A stretch of 64,000 nt of DNA from Thalassomonas sp. RHCl1 (GTDB lineage: Bacteria; Pseudomonadota; Gammaproteobacteria; Enterobacterales; Alteromonadaceae): positions 1 to 64,000 of the forward strand of contig NZ_CANDNZ010000024.1 of assembly GCF_947387555.1 (NCBI RefSeq), read 5' to 3'. Both the position numbers and the translations under genes were made by a program. This document shows, piece by piece, positions 17,337-26,418 of this stretch; positions within the stretch are counted from its first letter, which is position 1; every line of letters starts with the position of its first letter. Under the pieces are notes generated by a model, which made no database searches, was not told the origin of the DNA, and saw only the letters and a list, made by a program, of their open reading frames with translations.

Positions 17337-17981
17337 TTACTCATCGCTGGCGTAACCCGATACAGGTAAAGCCTGGTTATCGAGTAGCGCCTGATCATTT
17401 AACATGCATAATCTCTGCTGACAGAACCATTTTACCACTAAGGGGTAGATGCGATGTTCCTGTTCGTGGACACGGCTGGCGAGATCACTTGCTTCATCTC
17501 CGGGAAACACCGGAACTTTTGCCTGTAATATAACCGGACCGCCATCAAGCTCTTCGGTAACAAAATGGACACTGACCCCATGTTCCTTGTCGCCGGCATC
17601 GATTGCGCGTTGGTGGGTATTTAATCCCTGATACTTGGGCAACAAAGATGGATGAATGTTCAATAATTTTCCAGAATAATGTTGAACAAAGCCCGGCGTC
17701 AAGATCCGCATAAAACCGGCCAATACCACCAGGTCCGGCTGATAGGCGTCAATTTTTTCAATTAACGCCTGATCATAGGCTTCCCTGGAGTCAAAGCTGG
17801 TATGGGATAAAGTGATGGCATCAACACCGGCATTTTCCGCCCGGGTCAAACCGTAAGCGTCTGCCTTGTTGGAGACCACCGCCACTACTTCACCGGGATA
17901 ATCATCGGCGCCGCTGGCATCAAGCAGGGCTTGCAAATTGCTGCCGCTGCCTGAAATTAACACCAGAATTCGACTCGGCAT
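17337..17981 (-). CDS. purN: Phosphoribosylglycinamide formyltransferase PurN
   Basis: A 214-residue GAR transformylase (E. coli PurN is 212). It transfers formyl from 10-formyl-THF to GAR in de novo purine synthesis. The N-terminal phosphate loop is VLISGSGSNLQAL, the formyl-folate site has AGFMRILTPGFV and the catalytic NIHPSLLPKYQGLNTHQRAI block contains Asn and His, with the Asp supplied by the later VHFVTEELDGGPVI. It lies 3 bp after purM on the same strand, the classic purMN operon, and is followed by DUF3108. Confidence 0.97.
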   Translation of the reverse strand: MPSRILVLISGSGSNLQALLDASGADDYPGEVVAVVSNKADAYGLTRAENAGVDAITLSHTSFDSREAYDQALIEKIDAYQPDLVVLAGFMRILTPGFVQHYSGKLLNIHPSLLPKYQGLNTHQRAIDAGDKEHGVSVHFVTEELDGGPVILQAKVPVFPGDEASDLASRVHEQEHRIYPLVVKWFCQQRLCMLNDQALLDNQALPVSGYASDE

Positions 17982-17984
17982 GCC

Positions 17985-19043
17985 TTAGCCCTCGTTCATT
18001 TCAACTTGTTCTTCATCGGCGGCTGCGTTGTCGATAGCGCCGATGTGCCAGGCATTTTCACCCTGTGCCTTTAAGATTTCCAAGCTGGCTTCAAGTTTGT
18101 CGCTTGGTACGGCGATGATCATGCCAACGCCGCAGTTAAAGGTGCGGTACATTTCGTGTTCGCTGATATTGCCTTTTTCCTGCAGCCAGTTGAAGATTTG
18201 CGGCCATTGCCAGGAGGTTTTGTTGATCACAGCTTTTGTGTTTTGTGGTAATACCCGGGGGATATTTTCCCAGAAACCGCCGCCGGTAATATGCGACAGG
18301 GCATGAACATCCACTTCTTTTAATAACGCCAGCACAGATTTGACATAGATTTTGGTCGGTGTCAGCAAGTGCTCGCCGATGGCTTTGCCGTCTAACAATT
18401 CATTGGTGTCTGTGTTGTTTACTTCCAGCACTTTACGAATCAGGGAATAACCGTTGGAATGAGGACCCGAAGCGCCTAAGGCTATCAGCTGATCGCCTGC
18501 GGCAACCTTGCTGCCGTCAAGCAGGCGGGATTTTTCTGCAACGCCGACACAGAAACCGGCGATATCGTAATCGCCTTTGTGGTACATGCCCGGCATTTCC
18601 GCTGTTTCACCACCGACCAAGGCACAACCTGCCTGGATACAGCCTTCGGCAATGCCGCTGACGACATTGGAGGCCACGTCAACGTCAAGTTTGGCGGTGG
18701 CGTAATAATCAAGGAAGAATAACGGCTCGGCGCCCTGGACAATCAGGTCATTGACACACATGGCCACCAGGTCAATGCCCACGGTATCATGTTTTTCCAA
18801 ATCGATTGCCAGGCGCAGTTTAGTACCGACGCCATCGGTACCGGCAACCAGTACCGGTTCTTTATAACCTGTAGGTAGCTGGCATACTGAGCCGAAGCCC
18901 CCCAAACCCCCCATTACTTCAGGGCGTGTTGTGCGTTTAACAGCCCCCTTAATGTTCTCGACCAGGGCATTGCCTGCATCTATATCTACACCAGCATCTT
19001 TATAACTTAAGGACTGTTTTTGTTCGCTCACGGGAAACCTCAA
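17985..19043 (-). CDS. purM: Phosphoribosylformylglycinamidine cyclo-ligase PurM
   Basis: A 352-residue AIR synthetase (E. coli 345). It converts FGAM to AIR using ATP. Diagnostic segments are [20 protein letters not shown] near the N-terminus, [48 protein letters not shown] and [19 protein letters not shown]. It is first in the purM-purN-DUF3108 operon. I found no convincing PurR palindrome upstream. The DUF2066 gene lies divergently 109 bp away. Confidence 0.97.
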   Translation of the reverse strand: MRFPVSEQKQSLSYKDAGVDIDAGNALVENIKGAVKRTTRPEVMGGLGGFGSVCQLPTGYKEPVLVAGTDGVGTKLRLAIDLEKHDTVGIDLVAMCVNDLIVQGAEPLFFLDYYATAKLDVDVASNVVSGIAEGCIQAGCALVGGETAEMPGMYHKGDYDIAGFCVGVAEKSRLLDGSKVAAGDQLIALGASGPHSNGYSLIRKVLEVNNTDTNELLDGKAIGEHLLTPTKIYVKSVLALLKEVDVHALSHITGGGFWENIPRVLPQNTKAVINKTSWQWPQIFNWLQEKGNISEHEMYRTFNCGVGMIIAVPSDKLEASLEILKAQGENAWHIGAIDNAAADEEQVEMNEG

Positions 19044-19152
19044 AAAATAACCGACAGATTTTAAAGGTGCATATTCTAGCAGCGTGGGCGGGAGGTTAGT
19101 ATCATTAAAATAAATTATTTTCCCAAGGCAATAAATAGGGGATAAAATTCTT

Positions 19153-20322
19153 GTGCAATATGATAAGATCTTGAATATGAAATTGATTCGTCTCCTTTAT
19201 ATGATTAGATTTTGCACACTGCTTTTGACCTTTTTATGCTCGGCCGCTATTCAGGCGGTTGAAGTCAAAGATTTATACCAGGCCAAGGTGCCTGTGAACT
19301 CCCAGGCGAAAGCCGAAAGAAACCGTGCATTAAAGCAGGCGCTGCGCTCGGTGATTGTTAAAGTTTCCGGCCAGGAGGCTGCGGTAGACAATGATGTTGT
19401 CAAACAGGCGGTGGCCAAACATCAGCAATACCTGAGCCAATATACTTATGAGCGTCTTGTTTCTTATCCAACAAAAAATGGTCCGGTTAAAAATAAGCTG
19501 GTGCTGCAGGCGACGTTTGATGAGCACAAGATCAACGCCCTGTTTCAGCAGGCGCAGTTATCCTTATGGGGGAACTTACGTCCCCAGGTATTATTGTGGT
19601 TAGTCGAGGAGCAGGGGCTGGAGCGTAGCATTTTATCTTCTTCCTCGCGCTCGCCTTTGCCTGGGATTGCCACCGATTACGCACGGCAAAGGGGCTTGCC
19701 GGTGATTATGCCGTTAATGGATTTAACCGATGCCAGCCAGGTGCAAACCTCTGATATCTGGGGTCGTTTTGCCGAGCCGGTGCGGGCCGCATCAGAGCGT
19801 TATTACCCGGAAGCCATAGTAGTGATCCGGGTCTCCAACTCCAGTTTGTTGCCGCAAATCCCCCAAAGCGAAGATGAACAAGACTGCATCTTGTGCCAGG
19901 AAAATAACCTGGTGCTGGACTGGAGTTTGCTGACGGATAAACAGGTTTTTGGTCAGCGGCGTCAGAGCAATAATGCCGGACAATTGATTGAGCAGGCCCT
20001 GGCGGAGATCACCCAGACCATTTATCAGGGATATGCCCAGTCGCCGTCTATGGACAACGAGTTGCTGCTTGATGTCGCCAATGTCGACTCATTACAAACC
20101 TATATGGCGGTGTCGCAGTTCCTGGAAAAGTTATCTTCGGTGCAGTCGGTGCGTTTAGTCAGCGCCCGGGGCACAAACCGCAGGTTCAGCCTGAGTCTGC
20201 TTGGCGGTAAACAGGCGCTGCTTGCTTCCCTTAAACTGAATAAATTGCTGCAACAGCATATAGATCCGCTGGCGGAAGTTCGTCCGGACGATGTCCCGGT
20301 TTTTTATTGGGGTAAGTCATGA
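19153..20322 (+). CDS. DUF2066 domain-containing exported protein
   Basis: A 389-residue protein with an N-terminal signal sequence ending CSAAIQA. The domain begins [16 protein letters not shown], followed by the DUF2066 pattern of a conserved [21 protein letters not shown] helix, then LWLVEEQG and [14 protein letters not shown]. Function is unknown; the gene is nearly always next to hda in gammaproteobacteria. It is transcribed divergently from purM and its stop overlaps the hda start as ATGA. In-frame ATGs at 19153, 19177 and 19201 are all possible starts; the last two give shorter, more typical signal peptides. Confidence 0.88.
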   Translation: MQYDKILNMKLIRLLYMIRFCTLLLTFLCSAAIQAVEVKDLYQAKVPVNSQAKAERNRALKQALRSVIVKVSGQEAAVDNDVVKQAVAKHQQYLSQYTYERLVSYPTKNGPVKNKLVLQATFDEHKINALFQQAQLSLWGNLRPQVLLWLVEEQGLERSILSSSSRSPLPGIATDYARQRGLPVIMPLMDLTDASQVQTSDIWGRFAEPVRAASERYYPEAIVVIRVSNSSLLPQIPQSEDEQDCILCQENNLVLDWSLLTDKQVFGQRRQSNNAGQLIEQALAEITQTIYQGYAQSPSMDNELLLDVANVDSLQTYMAVSQFLEKLSSVQSVRLVSARGTNRRFSLSLLGGKQALLASLKLNKLLQQHIDPLAEVRPDDVPVFYWGKS

Positions 20323-21029
20323 AGCAGGTTGCCCAATTAGCACTGGCGGTGCAGCTACCCGATGATGAAAACTTTGACAGTTTTCAGAGTGAAGCCAACC
20401 AGGCGGTGGTAAAACAGCTGCAGGACTTTATTGACGGTAAATCGGCGCTGGAAAGTCAGCCCCACGGTTTTTATCTGTTTGGCATTGGCGGGGTGGGCAA
20501 ATCCCACCTTTTGCATGCCAGCAGTGCCTATGCTGCTTTGCTCGGGAAATCTTCCCTGTGTCTGTCTTTTTCCGAATTGAAGCTGTTATCGGTGGAAATG
20601 CTGGACGGGCTGGAGCAAATCGATTTAATTTGTCTTGACGATCTGCACCTTATTGCCGGTGACGATATCTGGCAACAGGCGGTGTTTGATTTATATAATC
20701 GCGTGGTGGAGCAAAATAAGCGTTTGTTGATCACAGGCAACCAGAGTGCCCAGCAACTGGGTATTACCTTGCCGGATCTTGTCTCCCGCATCGGCTGGGG
20801 TTATACCGAGCAGGTCAAGGTGATTTCCGATGCGGAAAAAATTAAGGCGTTGCAGTACCGGGCGTTGCAGCGCGGGCTGATTTTACATGATGATGTGGTG
20901 AAATTTCTGCTCAACCGGTTAAGCCGGGATATGCGTTCGTTGATCAAAACCCTGGATATTTTGGATAAGGCCTCTATCCGGGAACAGCGTAAAATTACCA
21001 TTCCTTTTATTAAAGAAACTCTTTTATAA
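20319..21029 (+). CDS. hda: DnaA regulatory inactivator Hda
   Basis: A 236-residue DnaA-like AAA+ protein. It stimulates hydrolysis of DnaA-bound ATP after replication initiation (RIDA). The N-terminus has the beta-clamp-binding QL-x-L motif (AQLALAVQLPDDENF), then a Walker A loop GIGGVGKSHLLHA at about residues 55-67, Walker B LICLDDLH and the sensor region NRLSRDMRSLIKTLDILD. Unlike E. coli Hda, the Walker A lysine is conserved in its GK[ST] form. It overlaps the DUF2066 stop by 4 bp and is translationally coupled to it. Confidence 0.95.
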   Translation: MKQVAQLALAVQLPDDENFDSFQSEANQAVVKQLQDFIDGKSALESQPHGFYLFGIGGVGKSHLLHASSAYAALLGKSSLCLSFSELKLLSVEMLDGLEQIDLICLDDLHLIAGDDIWQQAVFDLYNRVVEQNKRLLITGNQSAQQLGITLPDLVSRIGWGYTEQVKVISDAEKIKALQYRALQRGLILHDDVVKFLLNRLSRDMRSLIKTLDILDKASIREQRKITIPFIKETLL

Positions 21030-21081
21030 GCCAGAGCAAGTTTAAGGGTTTTAAGAGCTATTGTTAGCACAAATTTAAGAG

Positions 21082-21098
21082 CAGGGCGTTATGCCCTG
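21082..21098 (+). terminator. Candidate terminator after hda
   Basis: CAGGGC (21082-21087) and GCCCTG (21093-21098) form a 6-bp G+C-rich stem with a 5-nt loop, followed by TCTT. The stem is short and the T-run weak. Confidence 0.45.
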
Positions 21099-21110
21099 TC
21101 TTAGCTAAAT

Positions 21111-21155
21111 TTAGTGTTTGGGCTCTTAGTGTTTAGGCTCTTAGTGTTTAGGCAA
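21111..21155. repeat. Triplicated 15-bp repeat carrying in-frame stop codons
   Basis: Three consecutive copies of a 15-bp unit (TTAGTGTTTAGGCTC and variants) start at 21111, 21126 and 21141. Read on the minus strand in the frame of the lipoprotein gene each encodes Pro-Lys-His-stop, so the C-terminal PKH and its stop codon are repeated three times. The unit is five codons long, so the frame is preserved. This is probably a replication-slippage duplication of the gene end. Confidence 0.85.
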
Positions 21156-23066
21156 GGGCTTTTCATAATAAGGCAAAGCCCTGACATATTCACGCCGGAT
21201 CACTTGCCGATGGGAAATTTGCTCCAGGGTCTGGGCAAAGCTCAGGTTTTTTTCCAGGGTAACTCTTGATGCCGGACTGATGCCTAAGTTTTCCACCCAA
21301 TTATTGCCTGCTGTCATGGCAATAGGGGCGGGCAGGTTATTGATCACGCTATCAGCGTCAAAGTCCGGTAATACCCGGCGGGCGACATAGCTGACCCTGG
21401 GCTTGATATTATCTTCGCCGATCCGTCCTCTTTGTCCCCAGTTCACTATATAGTCGTCGGCGAAAATCACCTCACCCGTGGGCTGGTTGGTGACGGCCAC
21501 ATCACGCACTATGTCGTAGCGACTATACATCATCAGCTCTTCGAACAACATGGCATAATCTTCCCGCTCAGAAGAATAGTTATAAAAATCTGTTGCCTGA
21601 TCGCTACTAAAAAATCCGCTGACATCCGAGGGGCTGTAGGCTTTTTGTGTATTGCTGGCATTGCCGTCGCCGAAACTGACCTGGGCCAGGGCACGCATAT
21701 TGTCGCTGTGCAGCGGGTAGGCCACGGCGAGTTGGTCTGACTGGGTACTTGAGGCTAAAGCCGCATCCAAAACCCGGGTATTGAGATTAAAACTCTGCCA
21801 TGAACTGCTGGGGAAAAAATCATTGGCATGGGTCAGCTCGTGGTACATCAGGGCGGCTAAGCGGTATAAACCGTCCTGGCTGCTGCGGTTTTCCCGGCTG
21901 TCGGCGGCCACCGACTCGCTGGCATAATCGTTATTTTTGATATAGCGCCAGGGCATGGCAAATTGCAGGTCTTTACCAAAATCGCTGCGATAATCCGGCG
22001 CGGCATTGATGGTGTCTCTTTCATCGGCGGTTAACCAGAAATTATCGGCATCAAGGTAAATGGCCCCGGTGGCGGCCCAATAAAAAGAAGGACGGATATC
22101 GTAAGAGATCACCACGCCTGTGGTGGCCTGTAACATGCTGCGAAAATCGCCATGGGGATCATTGGTTTCTAAAAACTCCCGGAATCTGTCCCCCATCCAG
22201 GCATGGGATACCAGTACCCGGTCCATGATGTCGTCTATCTCTGGGGCCGGGGTCTGCTGTCCTATCAGGGGCAGGCGCCCTAAGGTGCAGGAGCTGCTTA
22301 ACTGGTTGGAATAAAGGCAAGGTTCGAGGGCGTCGGCGTAATCGCTGTTGGCCTGGTAGGGAAACACACTGGCCAGGCGCTCTTCGAAATAGGCATTATT
22401 CGGGATAACCGGACTGTCTTCTATTAACACGGCCACAGTATCAAGGTAGCTGATACCGTTTTGTGTAATTGAAACATCAAACTCTACCAGAGTATCCTGA
22501 CTAACCTCTGGACTGTCAAAAAAGATCGCCACATCCCCGGTCAGCGAGCTGCCGGTCAAGCTCAGGCTCGGGCCGGACTTTTGTTGCCAGCGGATACTGG
22601 CGCTGTCGAGCTCGGCGGCGACTTCGGCGCGCAGGGAGACTTTATTGCCTTCTTGTACCACGTGGCCGAGGCGGGCATTAATATAGTTGTCGCCTTCACT
22701 GACATTGATACTATGGGATAAGGTTTGGCTAGTGCCGTTAAGGTTAAAGGAAACCTGGAAACTGTAATTTCCCGGGGTCAGCGGGGTAAAGGCGATGGCC
22801 TTGCTGGTGTTGCTTAACAAGGTCACCGGTTCACTGCTGGTCTGCTGCCATAAAATATTCGTTACTGACTCGTCCGGGTAATATAAGAACAAATCCACCG
22901 CCTGGTTGACCTTGATATTGTCATCAAAGGCGATCAATGAATTTTTCTGATAATTGTCCTGGAGCAGCGGAGTATCGGAGCCGTTGCCGCTGTTATCCGA
23001 AGACGATGAGCCGTTACAGCCGCTTAACAGGCAAGTAACTAACACAGGCAGTAACAATTGTTTCAT
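21141..23066 (-). CDS. Large lipoprotein with HELTH metallopeptidase-like motif
   Basis: A 641-residue lipoprotein. The signal MKQLLLPVLVTCLLSGC ends in a good lipobox, and AAGGAA precedes the ATG at 23066; the open frame extends further upstream but overlaps the DUF2069 gene and lacks a signal. Residues 20-60 are a Ser/Gly/Asn linker. The N-terminal half looks like two Ig/PKD-like beta domains (NGTSQTLSHSINVSEGDNYI, ADLDSA-type segments). The C-terminal half contains LAALMYHELTHANDFF, an HExxH zinc-protease motif, followed by EREDYAMLFEELMMY, which might supply the third ligand. Probably a cell-surface metallohydrolase; family unrecognised. Confidence 0.75.
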   Translation of the reverse strand: MKQLLLPVLVTCLLSGCNGSSSSDNSGNGSDTPLLQDNYQKNSLIAFDDNIKVNQAVDLFLYYPDESVTNILWQQTSSEPVTLLSNTSKAIAFTPLTPGNYSFQVSFNLNGTSQTLSHSINVSEGDNYINARLGHVVQEGNKVSLRAEVAAELDSASIRWQQKSGPSLSLTGSSLTGDVAIFFDSPEVSQDTLVEFDVSITQNGISYLDTVAVLIEDSPVIPNNAYFEERLASVFPYQANSDYADALEPCLYSNQLSSSCTLGRLPLIGQQTPAPEIDDIMDRVLVSHAWMGDRFREFLETNDPHGDFRSMLQATTGVVISYDIRPSFYWAATGAIYLDADNFWLTADERDTINAAPDYRSDFGKDLQFAMPWRYIKNNDYASESVAADSRENRSSQDGLYRLAALMYHELTHANDFFPSSSWQSFNLNTRVLDAALASSTQSDQLAVAYPLHSDNMRALAQVSFGDGNASNTQKAYSPSDVSGFFSSDQATDFYNYSSEREDYAMLFEELMMYSRYDIVRDVAVTNQPTGEVIFADDYIVNWGQRGRIGEDNIKPRVSYVARRVLPDFDADSVINNLPAPIAMTAGNNWVENLGISPASRVTLEKNLSFAQTLEQISHRQVIRREYVRALPYYEKPLPKH

Positions 23067-23131
23067 GGTGATTCCTTTACTTTTTACGTCGCTTAAAGCC
23101 CTTAGCTTCACTAAAAAACAAGCTGAACGGC

Positions 23132-23530
23132 TTACTCTTGTTCTTTTTTCTTCCTGATACTCAGGCCTAATTCCTGGCCGCGATATTTGGCATAATAGCT
23201 GCCGCCAAGAAACATCATAGTGGCAAAGATAAACTCCAGTGCCGCCCACAGCATATCTTCCGGGGAAACCCATAAGGTGGTTAAGCTGTGCAGATAATAG
23301 ATCATGACAATAAAGTTCGACCAGGCATAGGTATAGGGATTACCCTGCAATAAGCCTTTCATCGGAAAGAGCAGGGGCAGGGTAAACATTACCAGGGATA
23401 ATGTCGGACTCAACCCCTGGCTGGGGTTTAATACCACCAGCCACAGGGGCATCAGTACCAGTAAAGAAAAATAGCCGCTAAGGGCTATTTTTTTCAACGT
23501 TTGGGTTGAAAACCTTTGTTGTTTATTCAT
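23132..23530 (-). CDS. DUF2069 domain-containing membrane protein
   Basis: A 132-residue inner-membrane protein with four predicted helices: LSGYFSLLVLMPLWLVVLN, SLVMFTLPLLFPMKGLLQG, FIVMIYYLHSLTTLWV and WAALEFIFATMMFLGGSYYA. The C-terminus is charged (GLSIRKKKEQE). DUF2069 proteins of this size typically follow the ArsC-like yfgD gene and bepA in gammaproteobacteria, exactly as here, 27 bp after the ArsC-like stop. Function is unknown. Confidence 0.9.
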   Translation of the reverse strand: MNKQQRFSTQTLKKIALSGYFSLLVLMPLWLVVLNPSQGLSPTLSLVMFTLPLLFPMKGLLQGNPYTYAWSNFIVMIYYLHSLTTLWVSPEDMLWAALEFIFATMMFLGGSYYAKYRGQELGLSIRKKKEQE

Positions 23531-23557
23531 TGTATTCTAGATAAACCTAAGGTATTT

Positions 23558-23899
23558 CTATGGCAACAGGGCCAGTACGTTTTCAGGAGGTCTGCCGATC
23601 ACCGCCTTATCGTTTGCCACGACAATCGGGCGCTCGATTAGTTTAGGGGTGGCCGCCATTGCCGCAATTAAGGTCGCTTCGTCGGCGCCTTTAAGGTTTT
23701 GCTCTTTAAATTCCGCTTCTTTGGTGCGCATCATCTCAATGGCAGGCACCGACAGCAGGGCCATCAGCTCTTTGATCTGCACTTCGGTTAACGGCGTTTT
23801 CAGGTATTCGACAATATTGACTTCTGCCTTGGCATCTTCGATCAGGGCTAAGGTTTGTCTGCTTTTTGAGCAGCGCGGGTTGTGGTAAATCGTTAACAT
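23558..23899 (-). CDS. ArsC family reductase (YfgD-like)
   Basis: A 113-residue thioredoxin-fold protein of the glutaredoxin-dependent arsenate reductase family. The N-terminal YHNPRCSKSRQTLALIE contains the active-site Cys10, and a C-terminal RPIVVANDKAVIGRPPENVL is conserved. It is shorter than true ArsC (about 140) and matches YfgD, whose natural substrate is not established. Its position between bepA and DUF2069 supports YfgD rather than a dedicated arsenic operon; no arsR or arsB is nearby. Confidence 0.9.
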   Translation of the reverse strand: MLTIYHNPRCSKSRQTLALIEDAKAEVNIVEYLKTPLTEVQIKELMALLSVPAIEMMRTKEAEFKEQNLKGADEATLIAAMAATPKLIERPIVVANDKAVIGRPPENVLALLP

Positions 23900-23994
23900 T
23901 TAATTTTTATCTCTTGGTTTTGCAATAAATATCAATATGGCTATATAACACGCCATTATGACATAAAGGTTAATGGGTTAATATATCCGGATGA

Positions 23995-25479
23995 TTATAA
24001 GCGTTTCAGGCTGTTTTCCTGCTCCTGGAACTGCAATACCCTGGCCTTGATGCGTTTTTGTACCAAAGGTTTGCCGTCGGCAAATTCATAGCCGGTTTGC
24101 AGCTCATCAATGGCCCGCTGGTAATTACCCAGCAGTGCCAGGGTTTCGGCGCGGTTGACATGCATTAACGCAGTTTTGCCGTGCCGGCGATAGACTGAGG
24201 TTAGCAGGTCATAGGCGAGGAAGTTATCCGGCTTCACCAGCAGGAAGTCGTTGAGAATATCGGCCGCCTGCTGATATTTTTTCGCTTCCATTAACAGGTT
24301 GGCATAGTTGAGCGCCACCACCTGGTTGTTGGGCATGAGCAGGTTTAATTCCGATAACATCTTGATGCCTTGCTTAAATTCTTTCAACTGGATATAAACA
24401 TCGCTGAGGGTATCGGCATAAAACAAATTGGTTTTATCCTGCTCAAACAACCGGGTCAGGATAGTTTTTGCCTGCTGGTATTGCTTGTCTTCGAAATAAG
24501 AAAGCGCCAGGGCATATTCGGCGGCGGGCTTTAATTTGTACCTGGATTTTTCAATCAGGTACTTAAAGCTTTTGATATTGTCCTTAGGGTTACCTTCATA
24601 CCTGGCCTGTATCCTTGCCTTGGCCAGCTCAAAGCTGAGCTTAGGGGCCTGGGGATTCGGGGCAAAGTTCTGTGCCCTCAGCCTGGCATCCGAGATACGT
24701 GACTCCGGCAAGGGATGGGTTAACAGCATGGCCGGCGGCTTGCTCTTATAGCGGTATTGCTCGGCCATTTTGGCAAAAAATTGCGGCGCCGCCTGGGGGT
24801 CAAAGTTGCTGTTGGCCAACAGGGCGATGCCGACGCGATCCGCTTCTTTTTCATTGCCGCGGGTATAGTTAATGCCCGCCTGTTGCTGGGCCGCCATGCT
24901 GGTGGAAAGCGCCGCCATACCCACAGTCGGGTTGACCAGAGTCAGCAGTACGCCGGAGATCATGCCCGCGGTCGTTAAAGGCCGGCTCCTGCTTTGGGCC
25001 TCTAAGCGCCGGGCGAGGTGCCTTTGGGTGACGTGGGAGATTTCATGGGCCAGTACCGAGGCCAGTTCGCTTTCATTGTCGGCGGTGGTCAGCAGACCGC
25101 TGTGAACGCCGACATGGCCGCCGAAAAAGGCGAAAGCGTTAAGCTCTTTGTTATTAATGAGAAAAAAATCAAAAGGGTAATTGACGTCGATGGCGTTTTT
25201 CACCAGTTGGTTGCCGAGATCGTTGATATATTCCATCAATACCGGGTCATTGATGATCGGCTGGGTGCCCCTGAGTTGACGTTTTAAGGCATCGCCTATT
25301 TGCTGCTCTTTATCCAGGGATAAAATACTGCCGCCGGCGGTACCGATTTCCGGCAGCCGGTTTTTATCGGTTTCTTCGCCATAAGCAAGTCCGGTGAAAG
25401 CCGTCAGGCCGATTGCGATTAACAGGGGTTTTAATGTAAACAAAATAGTCTTCCGTTTAGTTGATGTCACGTATTTCAT
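23995..25479 (-). CDS. bepA: Beta-barrel assembly-enhancing protease BepA (YfgC)
   Basis: A 494-residue periplasmic M48 metalloprotease with C-terminal TPRs. After a signal peptide (LLIAIGLTAFTGLAYG) comes the protease domain with LAHEISHVTQRHLARRLEAQ, in which H145, E146 and H149 are the zinc site, and the third ligand Glu in NEKEADRVG. Residues 300-490 are TPR-like helices (YALALSYFEDKQYQQAKTIL and similar). In E. coli it degrades or assists stalled LptD and other outer-membrane proteins at the BAM complex. I chose the ATG at 25479, which overlaps the end of the upstream unknown gene by 23 bp; the frame is open to 25542 without a signal sequence. Confidence 0.93.
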   Translation of the reverse strand: MKYVTSTKRKTILFTLKPLLIAIGLTAFTGLAYGEETDKNRLPEIGTAGGSILSLDKEQQIGDALKRQLRGTQPIINDPVLMEYINDLGNQLVKNAIDVNYPFDFFLINNKELNAFAFFGGHVGVHSGLLTTADNESELASVLAHEISHVTQRHLARRLEAQSRSRPLTTAGMISGVLLTLVNPTVGMAALSTSMAAQQQAGINYTRGNEKEADRVGIALLANSNFDPQAAPQFFAKMAEQYRYKSKPPAMLLTHPLPESRISDARLRAQNFAPNPQAPKLSFELAKARIQARYEGNPKDNIKSFKYLIEKSRYKLKPAAEYALALSYFEDKQYQQAKTILTRLFEQDKTNLFYADTLSDVYIQLKEFKQGIKMLSELNLLMPNNQVVALNYANLLMEAKKYQQAADILNDFLLVKPDNFLAYDLLTSVYRRHGKTALMHVNRAETLALLGNYQRAIDELQTGYEFADGKPLVQKRIKARVLQFQEQENSLKRL

Positions 25480-26077
25480 TGACCGTGTCGTTTGCTTTTT
25501 GCCGTTCAATATCACGATAAAACTCGGCGATGCTAAAACCATCGATTTCTATGATATCAAAAGATCCCCTTAAAATATCAATGAGGTTGTCCACCCTCAA
25601 AAAGGCATATTTTATTAATTCCACATCGGCTTCGTCGCCGTTATCCATAGAGTAAATAATAAAGGCCGGCAGGGAGTTAATGCGAAATAACCGGCGCATG
25701 GTTTCCGGTATCCAGGCCAGGAACGGGCACCAGGGGTTTTTTAGCAGGGTGCTGTCAAGGCGCTCCCCCTGGATCATCGGGAAACAGTGCAACTCGTAAC
25801 CCATTTCATTAAAAACGTGCTTGAGGCTGATTTGCGGTTTAATTTTTACCGCAGGATTGCCGTCTTTATCGGTATAACCACCGAGTAAATCCATATTCCA
25901 GGTGTCACGATTAAGCAGGTGTTTATATGAGCTGTCAAAACCATGGGTTAAGATGCCGTCAAGCTCGCCGACAGATGAAGAAACCATGTGATAAATGGCC
26001 GGCACTTCCCCCCAGTTGAGCTTACGTTTATTGGCATTAATTTCTTTAAGGGCGGGGGCTTTTAAAAATTCACTCAT
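25457..26077 (-). CDS. Conserved-looking cytoplasmic protein of unknown function
   Basis: A 206-residue protein I do not recognise. It has no signal or membrane segment and a balanced soluble composition. Notable stretches are KLNWGEVPAIYHMVSSSVGE, ISLKHVFNEMGYELHCFP, NPWCPFLAWIPETMRRLFRI and FIIYSMDNGDEADVELI. The MSEF start at 26077 has GAGAG about 6 nt upstream; a longer version starts at 26122 without a ribosome site. It overlaps the start of bepA by 23 bp on the same strand, so they are probably co-transcribed, although bepA usually has no such partner. It is divergent from the TusA-like gene. Confidence 0.75.
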   Translation of the reverse strand: MSEFLKAPALKEINANKRKLNWGEVPAIYHMVSSSVGELDGILTHGFDSSYKHLLNRDTWNMDLLGGYTDKDGNPAVKIKPQISLKHVFNEMGYELHCFPMIQGERLDSTLLKNPWCPFLAWIPETMRRLFRINSLPAFIIYSMDNGDEADVELIKYAFLRVDNLIDILRGSFDIIEIDGFSIAEFYRDIERQKANDTVNEIRDIN

Positions 26078-26188
26078 TGGGCTCTCGTACTGCTCACTAA
26101 ATTCTTTATTAATAAGTACCATTAGATGATTGTAATCAATTGTCGCAAATTAGATAATTAAACAAAAGTGCTGTTTTAATTATTTCCT

Positions 26189-26410
26189 ATGTTATATGAA
26201 TACGATGCAACCGCTGATAAATGTCCTCTGCCTCTGGTTAAAATGCGTGTGATATTGAAAAAAATGCAACAAGGTGATGCTTGTCTGATTCGTATCAGCG
26301 ATAAAGGTTCGATAAAAGATATCCCTAAATTACTAAAAAAGCAGGGATATCCATATAATGTACGCTATATAAGCAATGCTGTGCTCGAATTACACATTAA
26401 AAACAGGTAA
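26189..26410 (+). CDS. TusA-family sulfurtransferase-like protein
   Basis: A 73-residue protein with the SirA/TusA fold. The CPxP motif is present as DKCPLPLVKMRVIL with Cys12 as the predicted persulfide carrier. The remainder (GDACLIRISDKGSIKDIPKLLKKQGY) fits the beta-alpha-beta-alpha layout. It is only 8 bp upstream of the perM-like gene on the same strand, suggesting an operon; in many gammaproteobacteria a TusA paralogue sits beside perM. The acceptor is unknown; it is not necessarily the tRNA-thiolation TusA. Confidence 0.88.
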   Translation: MLYEYDATADKCPLPLVKMRVILKKMQQGDACLIRISDKGSIKDIPKLLKKQGYPYNVRYISNAVLELHIKNR

Positions 26411-26418
26411 GTAAGTAT

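Noticed and set aside
23067-23273. N-terminal extension of the HELTH lipoprotein
   Set aside because: The extra 69 codons overlap the DUF2069 gene and lack a ribosome site; the start at 23066 gives a clean lipoprotein signal.
23558-23899. Arsenic resistance operon
   Set aside because: Only a short YfgD-type ArsC-like protein is present, in the normal bepA neighbourhood, without arsR, arsB or acr3.
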